Notes: generated by a model not told the origin, from the letters alone. 64,000 nt of DNA from Zoogloeaceae bacterium (GCA_024235655.1 JACKLY010000005.1:144756-208755); one strand, 5' to 3'; shown: positions 17,100 through 26,062, counted from the first letter of the stretch. A program made the numbers and translations.

Positions 17100-18983
17100 T
17101 CAGGCAAGGGCGAGGGGCATGACTGTCCTGCTGGCCAGATAGGCCGGCACTTCTTCCGATGGGATCGGCTTTTCATACCAGTAGCCCTGCACCGCGAAGC
17201 ATCCCAACGCGCTGGCAATGGTGGCCTGGGCTTTGTTTTCAATCCCTTCGACGAGCACTTTGGCGCGAGTGCTATGCGCGAGGTGTACGGCGCGGCGCAG
17301 GAACTCAAGCGCGGCAGGGGAACGTTCTGCACTATGAATCAGGGCGTTGTCGAATTTTATCAGCGCGGCCGGATGATCCAGCAGGCGGGTCAACGAGGAA
17401 TAGCCTGCGCCAAAATCATCAATGGCCAATGGAATGCCGAGTCCGCTGAGTGCTTGTAATGTCTCAGCCAGGGCGCCATCCTGACTGACCGCGGCGGTTT
17501 CGGTGATTTCGACGACGATGGCATCCGTGGCCAGATGATGCTCGGCCAGGATGCCGGCGATGGTTGTTGCCATGTCCGGCTCGACCAGCTGAAACGCCGA
17601 AAAATTGATCAGCACGGGTAGTTGCGGTGCGCCATAGTCCTGCCAGATGTTGATGTCCTGTAGCGTTTCTCGCAGGATGGTCAGGCCCAGTCGGTGGATC
17701 AAGCCCGAAGCTTCGGCCAGACGGATCGCTTCACCGGTGGGGATTGGCAGGCCGTTCATGTCCGTCAGCCGGAGCAAGGCTTCGACGGCAACCAGTTGCT
17801 TTCCGTCAGGGCTGAAGATTGGCTGGTAGGCCATGTGGACACGGTCGTTTTCGATCGCGTAGCGAAGCGCGGTTTCGTAGCGATACTCGGCAGCGATCCG
17901 CTGGGAAAAGCCTTCGACATATTCAGCCAGCCCGTCGGCGCCACCCAGACCGGCTTCGCCCAGGGCGATCAGCGCATATTCGATCTGCTTGTCTGCGGCC
18001 AGCCGGCCTTCGTAGTCAGAGGCAATGCCGCAGCGCGCGTCGAGATGAACTTCAACGCCCTCGATCAGGTGCGCACTGCGCAGGGTGGTCTGGATTTTTC
18101 TGGCACAGAGTGCCGGGTGATCGGAGGAAGCGCGGTGTCTGAGCAGGAGCAGAAAGACATTGCCGCTCCAGTGCCCGGCAAAGCAATCCGCTGACGCGTG
18201 TGCGGCAATGATGCCGGCAGCATGGCGCATCACGGCATCGCCGAAAGCGTGGCCGAAGATGTTTTCGAGGCTGTCGAGCCGTTCGATCGAAATGGCAATG
18301 ACACTGCCCATGCTCCGTTTGTCCGCAGCCAGCAGGCCATCGGCCATAGTCGAAAGTGCACGGCGGTTGGGCAGTCCGGTCTGGCTGTTGGTCAGCATGT
18401 CCACATGCATGCGATGCAGGGTTCTGACCAGTGTGCCGGCTACGAGCCGTACGACGATGGCGCAACCGGTGAGCAGTGGCAATACAATCAGCAGCTTGCG
18501 CCGGATTTCTTCCGGCGTTTGAGTGCTGGCCTTGAGACCGAGGATTTCTAGGCTGCTGACCAGTGCAACAAGCAGGATGGTCAGCGTGGCGAGAATGGTA
18601 TACCCCCTGAGCCGGCTGCTGGTGGCGGCAATCAGCAGCACCGCCGGCAGTGCGGTGATGGCAGGACTCTGGCTGCCATCCTGGCCAATGATCAGCATGG
18701 CGCCGATGGCGGCAATGAGCGTGATCGACAGGAGCAATGAGCGTTGTGATCCGGGAAGTGGGCATTCCTGCCGGGCCAGGATGGCCGTTGGGGCCAGTGC
18801 CATGATGCAGATGATGGCCGTGGAAGGGGCGTCGTACACCAGGCCGTGGAGGGTGCCGACGGCCAGCATCGCGCTGGCGATCCAGGCCATGCCCTTGATC
18901 AGCTTTTGCAGCGGCTGTTCGCTCCATTCCGGCAACCGCTGTTGCTGGATCGGTTCTGCGTTGGCCAAGTTTGAATTCATCAT
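17100..18983 (-). CDS. Membrane-bound GGDEF/EAL protein with degenerate GGDEF, likely c-di-GMP phosphodiesterase
   Basis: A 627-residue protein with an N-terminal membrane domain of about six helices (residues 30-185), a GGDEF-fold domain (about 190-350) and an EAL domain (about 365-620). The diguanylate cyclase signature is replaced by SGNVF (273-277), so cyclase activity is not expected. The EAL domain looks catalytically complete: EALLR (401-405), NFSAFQ, ITETA, DDFGAGYSS, LVEGIE and QGYWYEKP are all present. It should hydrolyse c-di-GMP, perhaps controlled by its membrane part or by GTP bound to the GGDEF fold. It is convergent with the HDOD gene. Confidence 0.88.
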   Translation of the reverse strand: MMNSNLANAEPIQQQRLPEWSEQPLQKLIKGMAWIASAMLAVGTLHGLVYDAPSTAIICIMALAPTAILARQECPLPGSQRSLLLSITLIAAIGAMLIIGQDGSQSPAITALPAVLLIAATSSRLRGYTILATLTILLVALVSSLEILGLKASTQTPEEIRRKLLIVLPLLTGCAIVVRLVAGTLVRTLHRMHVDMLTNSQTGLPNRRALSTMADGLLAADKRSMGSVIAISIERLDSLENIFGHAFGDAVMRHAAGIIAAHASADCFAGHWSGNVFLLLLRHRASSDHPALCARKIQTTLRSAHLIEGVEVHLDARCGIASDYEGRLAADKQIEYALIALGEAGLGGADGLAEYVEGFSQRIAAEYRYETALRYAIENDRVHMAYQPIFSPDGKQLVAVEALLRLTDMNGLPIPTGEAIRLAEASGLIHRLGLTILRETLQDINIWQDYGAPQLPVLINFSAFQLVEPDMATTIAGILAEHHLATDAIVVEITETAAVSQDGALAETLQALSGLGIPLAIDDFGAGYSSLTRLLDHPAALIKFDNALIHSAERSPAALEFLRRAVHLAHSTRAKVLVEGIENKAQATIASALGCFAVQGYWYEKPIPSEEVPAYLASRTVMPLALA

Positions 18984-19088
18984 TTTGTGAATGCTTGTCG
19001 TAAGCCGGCATCATTTCTTGCGTCGGGCGCATCATACCAAAGCCATAGTTTCTATTCCTTTCGTCATTCTTGTTATTCGTGCGGAAAG

Positions 19089-19119
19089 AAAAAAGGCCGC
19101 AACCTTGTGGGTTGCGGCC
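19089..19119 (-). terminator. Intrinsic terminator of aceA
   Basis: A perfect 10-bp stem GGCCGCAACC (19095-19104) with GGTTGCGGCC (19110-19119), loop TTGTG, and an A run at 19089-19094 that gives a U run for minus-strand transcription. It lies 40 bases beyond the isocitrate lyase stop. Confidence 0.92.
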
Positions 19120-19158
19120 TCGGCGTTGTTGCTGCCTGTGGGCAGCAGCAAGCTTTGC

Positions 19159-20457
19159 TTAGTGGAACTGTTCTTCTTCGGTCGAGCCGGTCAGCGCGGT
19201 AACGCTGGACTTGCCACCCTGGATCACGGTGGTGACGTCGTCGAAGTAGCCGGTGCCGACTTCCTGCTGATGCGAGACGAAGGTGTAGCCACGATCGCGG
19301 GCAGCGAATTCCGGCTCCTGAACCTTCTCGACGTAGGCCGACATGCCGCGCTTGGCATAATCCTGGGCCAGATCGAACATGTGGTACCACATGTTGTGGA
19401 TGCCGGCGAGGGTGATGAACTGGTACTTGTAGCCCATGGCGCCCAGTTCCTTCTGGAATTTGGCGATGGTGGCATCGTCCAGGTTCTTCTTCCAGTTGAA
19501 GGACGGCGAGCAGTTGTAGGCCAGCAGCTTGCCCGGGTGCTTGGCATGCACGGCTTCAGCGAACTTGCGAGCAAATTCCAGATCCGGCGTGCCGGTTTCG
19601 CACCATACCAGGTCGGCGTAGTCGGCGTAGGCGATGGCGCGGGAGATGGCCTGGTCCAGACCCTTCTTGGTCTTGTAGAAGCCTTCGGCAGTGCGCTCGC
19701 CGGTCAGGAAGGGCTTGTCGTTCTCGTCGTAGTCCGAGGTCAGCAGGTCAGCAGCTTCAGCATCGGTACGGGCGATGACCAGGGTCGGCACACCGTAGAC
19801 GTCGGCTGCCATACGGGCAGCGATCAGCTTCTGGATGGCTTCGGTGGTCGGAACCAGCACCTTGCCGCCCATGTGGCCGCACTTCTTGACCGAAGCGAGC
19901 TGATCTTCCCAGTGCACGCCGGCGGCGCCAGCGCGGATCATTGCCTTCATCAGTTCGTAGGCGTTGAGCACGCCACCGAAACCGGCTTCAGCGTCAGCAA
20001 CGATCGGCAGGTGGTATTCCACGTGGCCGGCGTCGCCCTTGTTGATGTTCTTCGACCACTGGATTTCGTCAGCGCGGTTGAAGGCGTTGTTGATGCGCTC
20101 TACGACCTTCGGCACGGAGTCGACGGGATACAGCGACTGGTCCGGGTACATGGCGGCGTACTCGTTGTTGTCGGCTGCAACTTGCCAGCCCGACAGGTAG
20201 ATGGCCTTGATGCCGGCCTTGGCTTGCTGAACGGCCTGGCCGCCGGTCAGGGCGCCCAGACAGTTGACGTAGGGGGTGTTGTTGACCAGATCCCACAGCT
20301 TCTCGGCACCACGGCGGGCGAGGGTGTGTTCAACCTGGAACGAACCGCGCAGGCGGACGACGTCAGCTGCGGAGTAACCGCGCTTGATGCCTTTCCAGCG
20401 GGGGTTTTCAGCCCAGTCTTTTTCGAGGGCGGCGATTTGCTGTTCGCGAGTGCTCAT
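19159..20457 (-). CDS. aceA: Isocitrate lyase
   Basis: A 432-residue isocitrate lyase that splits isocitrate to succinate and glyoxylate, the first glyoxylate shunt step. The catalytic KKCGHMGGKVLVPT (KKCGH loop), ADAEAGFGG and ARTDAEAADLL segments identify it; length matches the 430-435-residue bacterial form. GAGGAATCACC gives a good ribosome-binding site before ATG 20457. It is monocistronic, with its own promoter at 20542-20570 and terminator at 19089-19119. Malate synthase is encoded separately at 12680-14278. Confidence 0.97.
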   Translation of the reverse strand: MSTREQQIAALEKDWAENPRWKGIKRGYSAADVVRLRGSFQVEHTLARRGAEKLWDLVNNTPYVNCLGALTGGQAVQQAKAGIKAIYLSGWQVAADNNEYAAMYPDQSLYPVDSVPKVVERINNAFNRADEIQWSKNINKGDAGHVEYHLPIVADAEAGFGGVLNAYELMKAMIRAGAAGVHWEDQLASVKKCGHMGGKVLVPTTEAIQKLIAARMAADVYGVPTLVIARTDAEAADLLTSDYDENDKPFLTGERTAEGFYKTKKGLDQAISRAIAYADYADLVWCETGTPDLEFARKFAEAVHAKHPGKLLAYNCSPSFNWKKNLDDATIAKFQKELGAMGYKYQFITLAGIHNMWYHMFDLAQDYAKRGMSAYVEKVQEPEFAARDRGYTFVSHQQEVGTGYFDDVTTVIQGGKSSVTALTGSTEEEQFH

Positions 20458-20541
20458 GGTGATTCCTCTATAGGGGAGTTGGAAAATTGCGACGGCAGTT
20501 GATTCAGCGGCTCGGCTGTTTCGTCCTTCGTCGATGGCTGA

Positions 20542-20570
20542 AGTATAAAGATGAAAGATTGTTAAGACAA
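20542..20570 (-). promoter_or_regulatory. Sigma70-type promoter of aceA
   Basis: On the minus strand TTGTCT (20565-20570) and TATACT (20542-20547) are 17 bases apart, about 85 bases upstream of the aceA ATG. The -35 hexamer abuts the palindrome at 20572-20587, so a bound protein would touch polymerase. Confidence 0.6.
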
Positions 20571-20571
20571 G

Positions 20572-20587
20572 TGTCTTATATAAGACA
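20572..20587. promoter_or_regulatory. Palindromic operator candidate of aceA
   Basis: TGTCTTATATAAGACA is a perfect 16-bp palindrome. A third half-site, AAGACA at 20564-20569, overlaps the aceA -35 element and forms a second inverted repeat with the same TGTCTT. This is a typical site for a dimeric repressor or activator. A near-identical core stands upstream of the TauE-aceB operon (15101-15113). Confidence 0.65.
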
Positions 20588-20797
20588 TAAGATGTTTATT
20601 TAGGCAATGTTTATCAACAACTTAACGCAACTATTCCGCATTGCGAAACGATTGCCGCCAAATGAAACGAGAATCCGGTTGTTCATGAATTGAGCAATCT
20701 TAATTTTCCTGAGCAGATGTCGTTGCTACAATCGAGGCCGTGTCAAAAAGCCAACTATTGTCGTTGGCGGACAGGCTTACTGGAGACGGGGGAGACA

Positions 20798-22594
20798 ATG
20801 AAGGGATTCTGGGCGTTTTACGACTGGTTTGAGCGTACCTGCTGGGGGAGCCTGACGCGCAAGCTTTCCAGCTTTCTGCTGCTCTTCTTCATCGACGTGG
20901 CCTACCTTGGCATCTATGTTTACCAGAAGGGGGTAATTGGCGAGGCCATTGCCAAGTCAGGTGCCAACACTGCGGCCTTGATTGCCGTTGAAACTGCCTT
21001 TGACAATGGCTTTTCAATGATGATTGCGCTGACGGTATTTGCGCTGGTGTGGAACATCGGCCAGATCGTCTATATCCGTTACCTGATTGTCCGCCCGGTC
21101 AAGGCGATTACCCGGATTTTTGATGAAATCGGCCGAGGCGAAGGCGACTTCTCCAAGGATCTCCCCATTTTTTCGCACGATGAACTGCGCGATCTGGCCG
21201 ACAGCTATAACCGCTTCGCCGACAAGATGCGGCAGATCATCCACGAGGTGCGCAAGGCGAGTGTATCAATCGCCAGGGAAGCGGTGGTCGTGCGCAAGAA
21301 CGTTGGTGAAACCTCTGGAAAGGCTGCCAAGCAGGGACAGATCACCGAGTCGGTATTCACCGCCAGTAACGAGGCCACCCAGGCTATCCAGGATGTGTCC
21401 GGGGCAACCGATATGATTGCCCACTCGACCGACAGCAACCTCGGCACTGCTCGTGGCTCACTGGACGAAATGGTGGAGATTGTCAGCAAGGTGCAGACGG
21501 TCAGTGAAAAACTGGGCCGCTTCAACGATACCGTCGGCAGCCTGAGTCAGCGTTCCGACAGCATTCGGCAGGTGGCGGCACTGATCAAGGATATTGCCGA
21601 CCAGACCAATCTGCTGGCACTCAATGCGGCCATCGAGGCGGCACGGGCCGGTGAGGCCGGTCGCGGGTTTGCCGTGGTCGCTGACGAGGTGCGCAAGCTG
21701 GCGGAGCGTGTCAATGTGGCGACCAAGGAAATCACTGACAACATCAGCGGCATCATTTCGTTGGTGCGCGAAACCCAGAGCGAGAACGAGGTGATCAACG
21801 CCGATATCCAGACGACGCGTTCAGTCGTCGAGCGTTCTTCGGTCCAGTTCCGGCAAATGGTCAGCGATTTCGAGCGTACCAGCGAACAGTTGACCCAGAT
21901 TGCCGCTGCGATGGAGGAACTGACAGCGACCAATGCTCAGGTGCACGACAATGTGACAGAAATCCATGCGTTGTCGAATGAAGTAGCACAAAACATGACC
22001 GGCTCGCAGCAATCGACCGTCGACCTTTCGAAAGCGACCGAGGCGGTGCAGGAGTTGGTGTCACGCTTCAAGATCGGGCGGGGTGCCTTTGACCACAACG
22101 TTGATGCCGGCCATGTTTTCCGCGATTCGATTCAGAACAAGCTTGAAGAACTGAGTGGGCGCGGGGTCAATGTCTGGGACCAGAATTTCACGCCGATTCC
22201 CGGTACCAACCCACAGAAATTCAATGTCAGCTATGTGGGTGATTTCGAACGTGAGGTGCAACCGATTCTGGAGTCTTCGCTGGGAATGATGAAGGGCGCC
22301 GTATATACGATCATCATCGATTCTCGTGGCTATTCGGCTCTGCATAACAGCAAATTTTCCAAGCCACTGACCGGCGAATATGAAGCTGATTTTGTCGGCA
22401 ATCGTACTCGCCGCATCTGGACAGACCCGACCGGGCAGCGGGCCGCCAAGAACACCGAGCCCATGTTGCTGCAGACTTACGCGCGCGATACCGGTGAAAT
22501 CCTCTCCGAGATGAATATGCCGATTGTTGTCGGTGGTCGGGTGTGGGGCAATATCCGGATCGGTATCGACAGCAAGGCTCTGCTCGAGCTCTGA
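20798..22594 (+). CDS. Methyl-accepting chemotaxis protein with C-terminal Cache-like domain
   Basis: A 598-residue chemoreceptor. Two membrane segments (about residues 22-43 and 73-95) enclose only about 30 residues, so there is no periplasmic ligand domain. HAMP follows (about 97-150), then the signalling coiled coil with the hairpin tip DIADQTNLLALNAAIEAARA (266-285). Beyond it, residues 435-598 form an extra globular domain whose end, RDTGEILSEMNMPIVVGG and WGNIRIGID, looks like a Cache/PAS-type sensor. ATG at 20798 with GGGGGAG upstream is preferred to an upstream start at 20690, which would add an implausible 36 residues. No cheR/cheB pentapeptide is at the end (LLEL). Confidence 0.9.
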   Translation: MKGFWAFYDWFERTCWGSLTRKLSSFLLLFFIDVAYLGIYVYQKGVIGEAIAKSGANTAALIAVETAFDNGFSMMIALTVFALVWNIGQIVYIRYLIVRPVKAITRIFDEIGRGEGDFSKDLPIFSHDELRDLADSYNRFADKMRQIIHEVRKASVSIAREAVVVRKNVGETSGKAAKQGQITESVFTASNEATQAIQDVSGATDMIAHSTDSNLGTARGSLDEMVEIVSKVQTVSEKLGRFNDTVGSLSQRSDSIRQVAALIKDIADQTNLLALNAAIEAARAGEAGRGFAVVADEVRKLAERVNVATKEITDNISGIISLVRETQSENEVINADIQTTRSVVERSSVQFRQMVSDFERTSEQLTQIAAAMEELTATNAQVHDNVTEIHALSNEVAQNMTGSQQSTVDLSKATEAVQELVSRFKIGRGAFDHNVDAGHVFRDSIQNKLEELSGRGVNVWDQNFTPIPGTNPQKFNVSYVGDFEREVQPILESSLGMMKGAVYTIIIDSRGYSALHNSKFSKPLTGEYEADFVGNRTRRIWTDPTGQRAAKNTEPMLLQTYARDTGEILSEMNMPIVVGGRVWGNIRIGIDSKALLEL

Positions 22595-22616
22595 GCAAAG
22601 TATTGCTGTTGAAAAC

Positions 22617-22644
22617 AAAAAAACCCGGAGCGATCCGGGTTTTT
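22617..22644. terminator. Bidirectional intrinsic terminator between the chemoreceptor gene and rraA
   Basis: Stem ACCCGGA (22623-22629) with TCCGGGT (22634-22640), loop GCGA, flanked by a run of A before and T after. It serves the convergent chemoreceptor and rraA transcripts. Confidence 0.88.
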
Positions 22645-22661
22645 CATTAAGGGCTCAGAAA

Positions 22662-23153
22662 TCAGGTCAGCGGCTTTTCAGAAACCAGAACGCCATCTGA
22701 ATCGACGTAGAGGTATTCACCGGGATGGAAGGTCACGCCACCAAAGGTGACCGGAAGATCGCGTTCGCCGACATTGCGTTTGATGCTTTTTTGCGGATGT
22801 GTATCGAGCGCACGTACGCCGATGTCGATGCCGTTGATGTCGCCCGAGTCACGAATGCAGCCATAGACGACAACGCCTTCCCAGCCATTCTTCTGTGCGA
22901 GGATGGCCAGTTGATCGCCGACCAGTGCGCAGCGTAGTGAGCCGCCACCATCGACCACCAGCACTTTTCCCCGGCCATCCTCACCGAAGGCAGTACGTAC
23001 CAGCGAATTGTCCTCGAACAGTTTAAGTGTGACTATCCGGCCGCTGAAGACTTCGCGGCTGCCGTAGGACTTGAACATCGGGGCAACGACACGAACTGAT
23101 TTTCCGAGGTCGGATTCAAACTGATCGCACAGATCGGGGGTCTTGAAACTCAT
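22662..23153 (-). CDS. rraA: RraA family protein (ribonuclease E inhibitor / HMG aldolase-like)
   Basis: A 163-residue RraA-fold protein. The conserved core VLVVDGGGSLRCALVGDQLA, then GVVVYGCIRDSGDI with the R-D pair, is present, and the ending FHPGEYLYVDSDGVLVS is typical. E. coli RraA (161 residues) binds RNase E and restrains mRNA decay; close relatives are class II 4-hydroxy-4-methyl-2-oxoglutarate/oxaloacetate aldolases, and the sequence alone does not separate the two roles. It is a single gene convergent with the chemoreceptor gene. Confidence 0.88.
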   Translation of the reverse strand: MSFKTPDLCDQFESDLGKSVRVVAPMFKSYGSREVFSGRIVTLKLFEDNSLVRTAFGEDGRGKVLVVDGGGSLRCALVGDQLAILAQKNGWEGVVVYGCIRDSGDINGIDIGVRALDTHPQKSIKRNVGERDLPVTFGGVTFHPGEYLYVDSDGVLVSEKPLT

Positions 23154-23176
23154 GGTCTATCCCTTGTTGAAATAAC

Positions 23177-23208
23177 AAAAAAATAGCCATGCAGCATTGC
23201 ATGGCTAT
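23177..23208 (-). terminator. Intrinsic terminator of clpA
   Basis: An 11-bp perfect stem ATAGCCATGCA (23183-23193) with TGCATGGCTAT (23198-23208), loop GCAT, and an A run at 23177-23183 that yields a U run for minus-strand transcripts from clpA. Confidence 0.88.
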
Positions 23209-23223
23209 CGGCAGGCTGGCGGT

Positions 23224-25500
23224 TCAAACGGCTTCGGCTGCTTCCTCTTCAAAAAGCAGTTTCACTTTTCCTTCCGTTCCGTTCTTCTCATCCTTTACCA
23301 GGTCAACGGTGACCTTGCCGCCGCTGGACAGGCGACCAAAAAGCAGTTCGTCGGCCAGTGCAGAACGAATCGTGTCCTGAATCAAGCGTGCCATCGGGCG
23401 GGCGCCCATCAACGGATCAAAGCCCTTGCTGGCAAGGTGCTCCTTGAGGGCGTCGGTGAATGCCGCTTCAACCTTCTTCTCGTGCAGCTGGATTTCCAGC
23501 TCCATCAGGAACTTGTCGACCACGCGCAGAATGATTTCATGGTCCAGCGGCTTGAAGGAAACGATGGCATCCAGCCGGTTGCGGAACTCCGGCGTGAACA
23601 GTCGCTTGATCTCGACCATTTCGTCCCCGGCCTTTTTCTCCGTGGTGAAGCCCATGGTCGTTTTCTGGATGGCTTCCTGCCCGGCGTTGGTGGTCATGAT
23701 GATCAGCACGTTGCGGAAATCGGTCTTGCGGCCGTTATTGTCGGTCAGGGTGCCATGGTCCATCACCTGCAACAGGATATTGAAAATGTCCGGGTGTGCC
23801 TTTTCGATCTCGTCGAGCAGCAGAACGCAATAGGGCTTCTTGGTGACGGCTTCGGTCAACTGTCCGCCCTGTTCGAACCCGACATAGCCGGGCGGGGCGC
23901 CAATCAGCCGCGATACGGCATGGCGCTCCATGTATTCCGACATATCGAAACGCAGTAGCTCGATACCCATGCAGTAGGCCAGTTGCTTGGCCACTTCGGT
24001 CTTGCCGACACCGGTGGGGCCGGAAAAGAGGAAGGCGCCGATCGGCTTGCCCTGGGTGCCCAAACCGGAACGTGCCATCTTGATGGCACGCGCCAACGAA
24101 TCGATGGCCGTATCCTGGCCAAAAACCACGGCACGCAGATCCCGCTCCAGATTCTTCAGGTGACTGCGGTCATCGGCTGAGACATGGGTGGACGGAATAC
24201 GCGCAATCTTGGCAACGATGGCTTCAATATCCTGCTTGCTGATGGTTTTCTTCTGCTTCGATTTTGGCAGGATGCGCTGGGCTGCGCCGGCTTCATCGAT
24301 GACGTCGATGGCCTTGTCCGGCAAGTGACGGTCGTTGATGAAACGTACCGATAGCTCGACGGCGGAAGTCAGCGCCGAGGCAGAATACTTGATGCCATGG
24401 TGAGCCTCGAAACGTGGTTTCAGGCCTTTCAGGATTTCAATGGTTTCAGCGACCGAGGGTTCGGCAACGTCAATTTTCTGGAAGCGACGCGACAAGGCGT
24501 GATCCTTCTCGAAAATGCCGCGATATTCGGTGTAGGTGGTGGCGCCGATGCATTTCAATTGCCCGGAAGAAAGGGCTGGCTTGAGCAGGTTGGAGGCGTC
24601 GAGTGTTCCGCCGGATGCGGCACCGGCGCCGATCAGCGTATGGATTTCGTCGATGAACAGGATGGCCTCCGGGTTGTCGGCCAATTGCTTGAGCACGCTT
24701 TTCAGGCGCTGCTCGAAATCACCGCGGTACTTGGTGCCTGCCAGCAGTGCGCCCATGTCGAGGGCGTACACGTTGGCTTTGGCGAGGATTTCCGGGATAT
24801 CGCATTCAACGATGCGGCGCGCCAGACCCTCGGCAATTGCGGTCTTGCCGACACCGGCTTCGCCGACCAGTAGGGGGTTGTTCTTGCGCCGGCGGCACAG
24901 GGTCTGGATGACGCGCTCCAGTTCCTTGTCGCGGCCGATCAGCGGATCAATCTTGCCGGCAATGGCCATGGCGTTGAGGTTGAGCGTATAGCTCTCCAGT
25001 GGTCCGGCATTGGCCTGCTGCTCACCTTCGGTTTCCACGTCGCCATCAGCAGCGGCTTTTTGCTGCGGCACCTTGCTGATGCCATGCGAGATGAAATTCA
25101 CCACGTCCAGACGAGTGACGCCCTGCTTCTGCAGGTAATACACCGCGTGCGAATCCTTCTCGCCAAAGATCGCTACCAGCACGTTGGCGCCGTTGACTTC
25201 TTTCTTCCCCGAGGATTGCACATGCAGAATGGCACGTTGAATGACGCGCTGGAAGCCCAGTGTCGGCTGGGTATCGATTTCGTCCTCGCCGGAAACTGTT
25301 GGCGTGTGTTCGGCGATGAATTTGTTCAGGTCGCGCCGCAGCACATCTATGCTTGCGCCGCAGGCACGCAAGGCCTCGGCTGCGGAGGGGTTGTCCAGCA
25401 ACGCCAGCAACAGATGCTCGACGGTGATGAACTCGTGCCGCTTCTGCCGTGCTTCGACAAAAGCCATGTGCAAGCTGACTTCGAGTTCCTGGGCAATCAT
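23224..25500 (-). CDS. clpA: ATP-dependent Clp protease ATP-binding subunit ClpA
   Basis: A 758-residue AAA+ unfoldase that feeds ClpP. In order: double Clp N-terminal repeat (1-145), first AAA+ module with Walker A GEAGVGKT and Walker B LFIDEIH, second module with Walker A GPTGVGKT and Walker B LLLDEIE, and a C-terminal D2-small domain. There is no ClpB middle coiled coil, and the adjacent clpS confirms ClpA rather than ClpB or ClpC. The stop of clpS abuts the clpA ATG, so the two are coupled. Confidence 0.97.
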   Translation of the reverse strand: MIAQELEVSLHMAFVEARQKRHEFITVEHLLLALLDNPSAAEALRACGASIDVLRRDLNKFIAEHTPTVSGEDEIDTQPTLGFQRVIQRAILHVQSSGKKEVNGANVLVAIFGEKDSHAVYYLQKQGVTRLDVVNFISHGISKVPQQKAAADGDVETEGEQQANAGPLESYTLNLNAMAIAGKIDPLIGRDKELERVIQTLCRRRKNNPLLVGEAGVGKTAIAEGLARRIVECDIPEILAKANVYALDMGALLAGTKYRGDFEQRLKSVLKQLADNPEAILFIDEIHTLIGAGAASGGTLDASNLLKPALSSGQLKCIGATTYTEYRGIFEKDHALSRRFQKIDVAEPSVAETIEILKGLKPRFEAHHGIKYSASALTSAVELSVRFINDRHLPDKAIDVIDEAGAAQRILPKSKQKKTISKQDIEAIVAKIARIPSTHVSADDRSHLKNLERDLRAVVFGQDTAIDSLARAIKMARSGLGTQGKPIGAFLFSGPTGVGKTEVAKQLAYCMGIELLRFDMSEYMERHAVSRLIGAPPGYVGFEQGGQLTEAVTKKPYCVLLLDEIEKAHPDIFNILLQVMDHGTLTDNNGRKTDFRNVLIIMTTNAGQEAIQKTTMGFTTEKKAGDEMVEIKRLFTPEFRNRLDAIVSFKPLDHEIILRVVDKFLMELEIQLHEKKVEAAFTDALKEHLASKGFDPLMGARPMARLIQDTIRSALADELLFGRLSSGGKVTVDLVKDEKNGTEGKVKLLFEEEAAEAV

Positions 25501-25809
25501 TCAGTTCTCCTCCATGACGCAAGCCAGCGGATGCTGGTGATCGCGGGCAAAAACCGCAACCTGCTCAACCTTGGTGGCGGCAATATCGCGCGGGAAAACA
25601 CCGCACAGGCCACGCCCTTCGTTATGTACTTTGAGCATGATTCGCGTCGCTTGTTCTCTGTCCATGCCAAAAAATTTTTGCAACACCGTGATCACGAAAT
25701 CCATTGGTGTGAAATCATCATTGAGCAGTAGTACCTTGTAGAGCGGTGGCAGGCTGGCCTTTGCTCGCTGCGCTTCGAGTAGGCTGTCACCTTGATGCTT
25801 TGTTCCCAT
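25501..25809 (-). CDS. clpS: ClpS adaptor (N-recognin)
   Basis: A 102-residue adaptor that delivers N-degron substrates to ClpAP and blocks other ClpA substrates. The fold signature YKVLLLNDDFTPMDFVI and VLQKFF, then ATRIMLKVHNEGRGLCGVFPRDIA, is clear; D and the M-x-F region form the N-degron pocket in the family. It is first in a clpS-clpA operon and divergent from the cold-shock gene with a 253-base gap. Confidence 0.96.
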   Translation of the reverse strand: MGTKHQGDSLLEAQRAKASLPPLYKVLLLNDDFTPMDFVITVLQKFFGMDREQATRIMLKVHNEGRGLCGVFPRDIAATKVEQVAVFARDHQHPLACVMEEN

Positions 25810-26062
25810 GGTTTGATTCTAATCAGTCAGACTGAATGTGCAATAGTGTTGTGATGAAGGAGGCGTTGATTGCAGGTGTTGTGCTGCAGCATCGAAAATG
25901 CTTGACGCATTGAAATGAGTCAAGTAAAAAAGCCTTAGTTTGGTTTCAAGTGCTTGAAGTCGTGCGTCTTCTCTTGAAGGTTGCTGGGCAAGCCGATGTT
26001 GAATTCAAACACATAGTCGGGTTAGCCCCGGTTTCTGTCTTTTTTTTCAAGGAAGTCGCAAT

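Larger units (their letters stand above)
20458..20797. other. Divergent intergenic region between aceA and the chemoreceptor gene
   Basis: A 340-base stretch without a gene. The aceA side holds the aceA promoter and palindrome described separately. The chemoreceptor side holds a small hairpin, GCCAAC (20750-20755) with GTTGGC (20763-20768), and GGGGGAG before the ATG at 20798. I see no clear sigma28-type flagellar promoter and no known riboswitch. Confidence 0.6.

Noticed and set aside
18991..20502. 503-codon open frame opposite aceA
   Set aside because: Antisense to isocitrate lyase, covers its promoter and terminator, with no recognisable domain.
20573..20586. Palindrome as the core of a rho-independent terminator
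   Set aside because: It is too AT-rich and lies between two divergent promoters; an operator explains it better.
20750..20768. Small hairpin before the chemoreceptor gene as a riboswitch
   Set aside because: The stem is only six base pairs, and no conserved aptamer core such as that of GEMM c-di-GMP riboswitches is recognisable.
25810..26062. Known riboswitch or RNA gene between clpS and the cold-shock gene
   Set aside because: I see only AT-rich leader sequence and a short CTTGAC/GTCAAG repeat, not a conserved aptamer.
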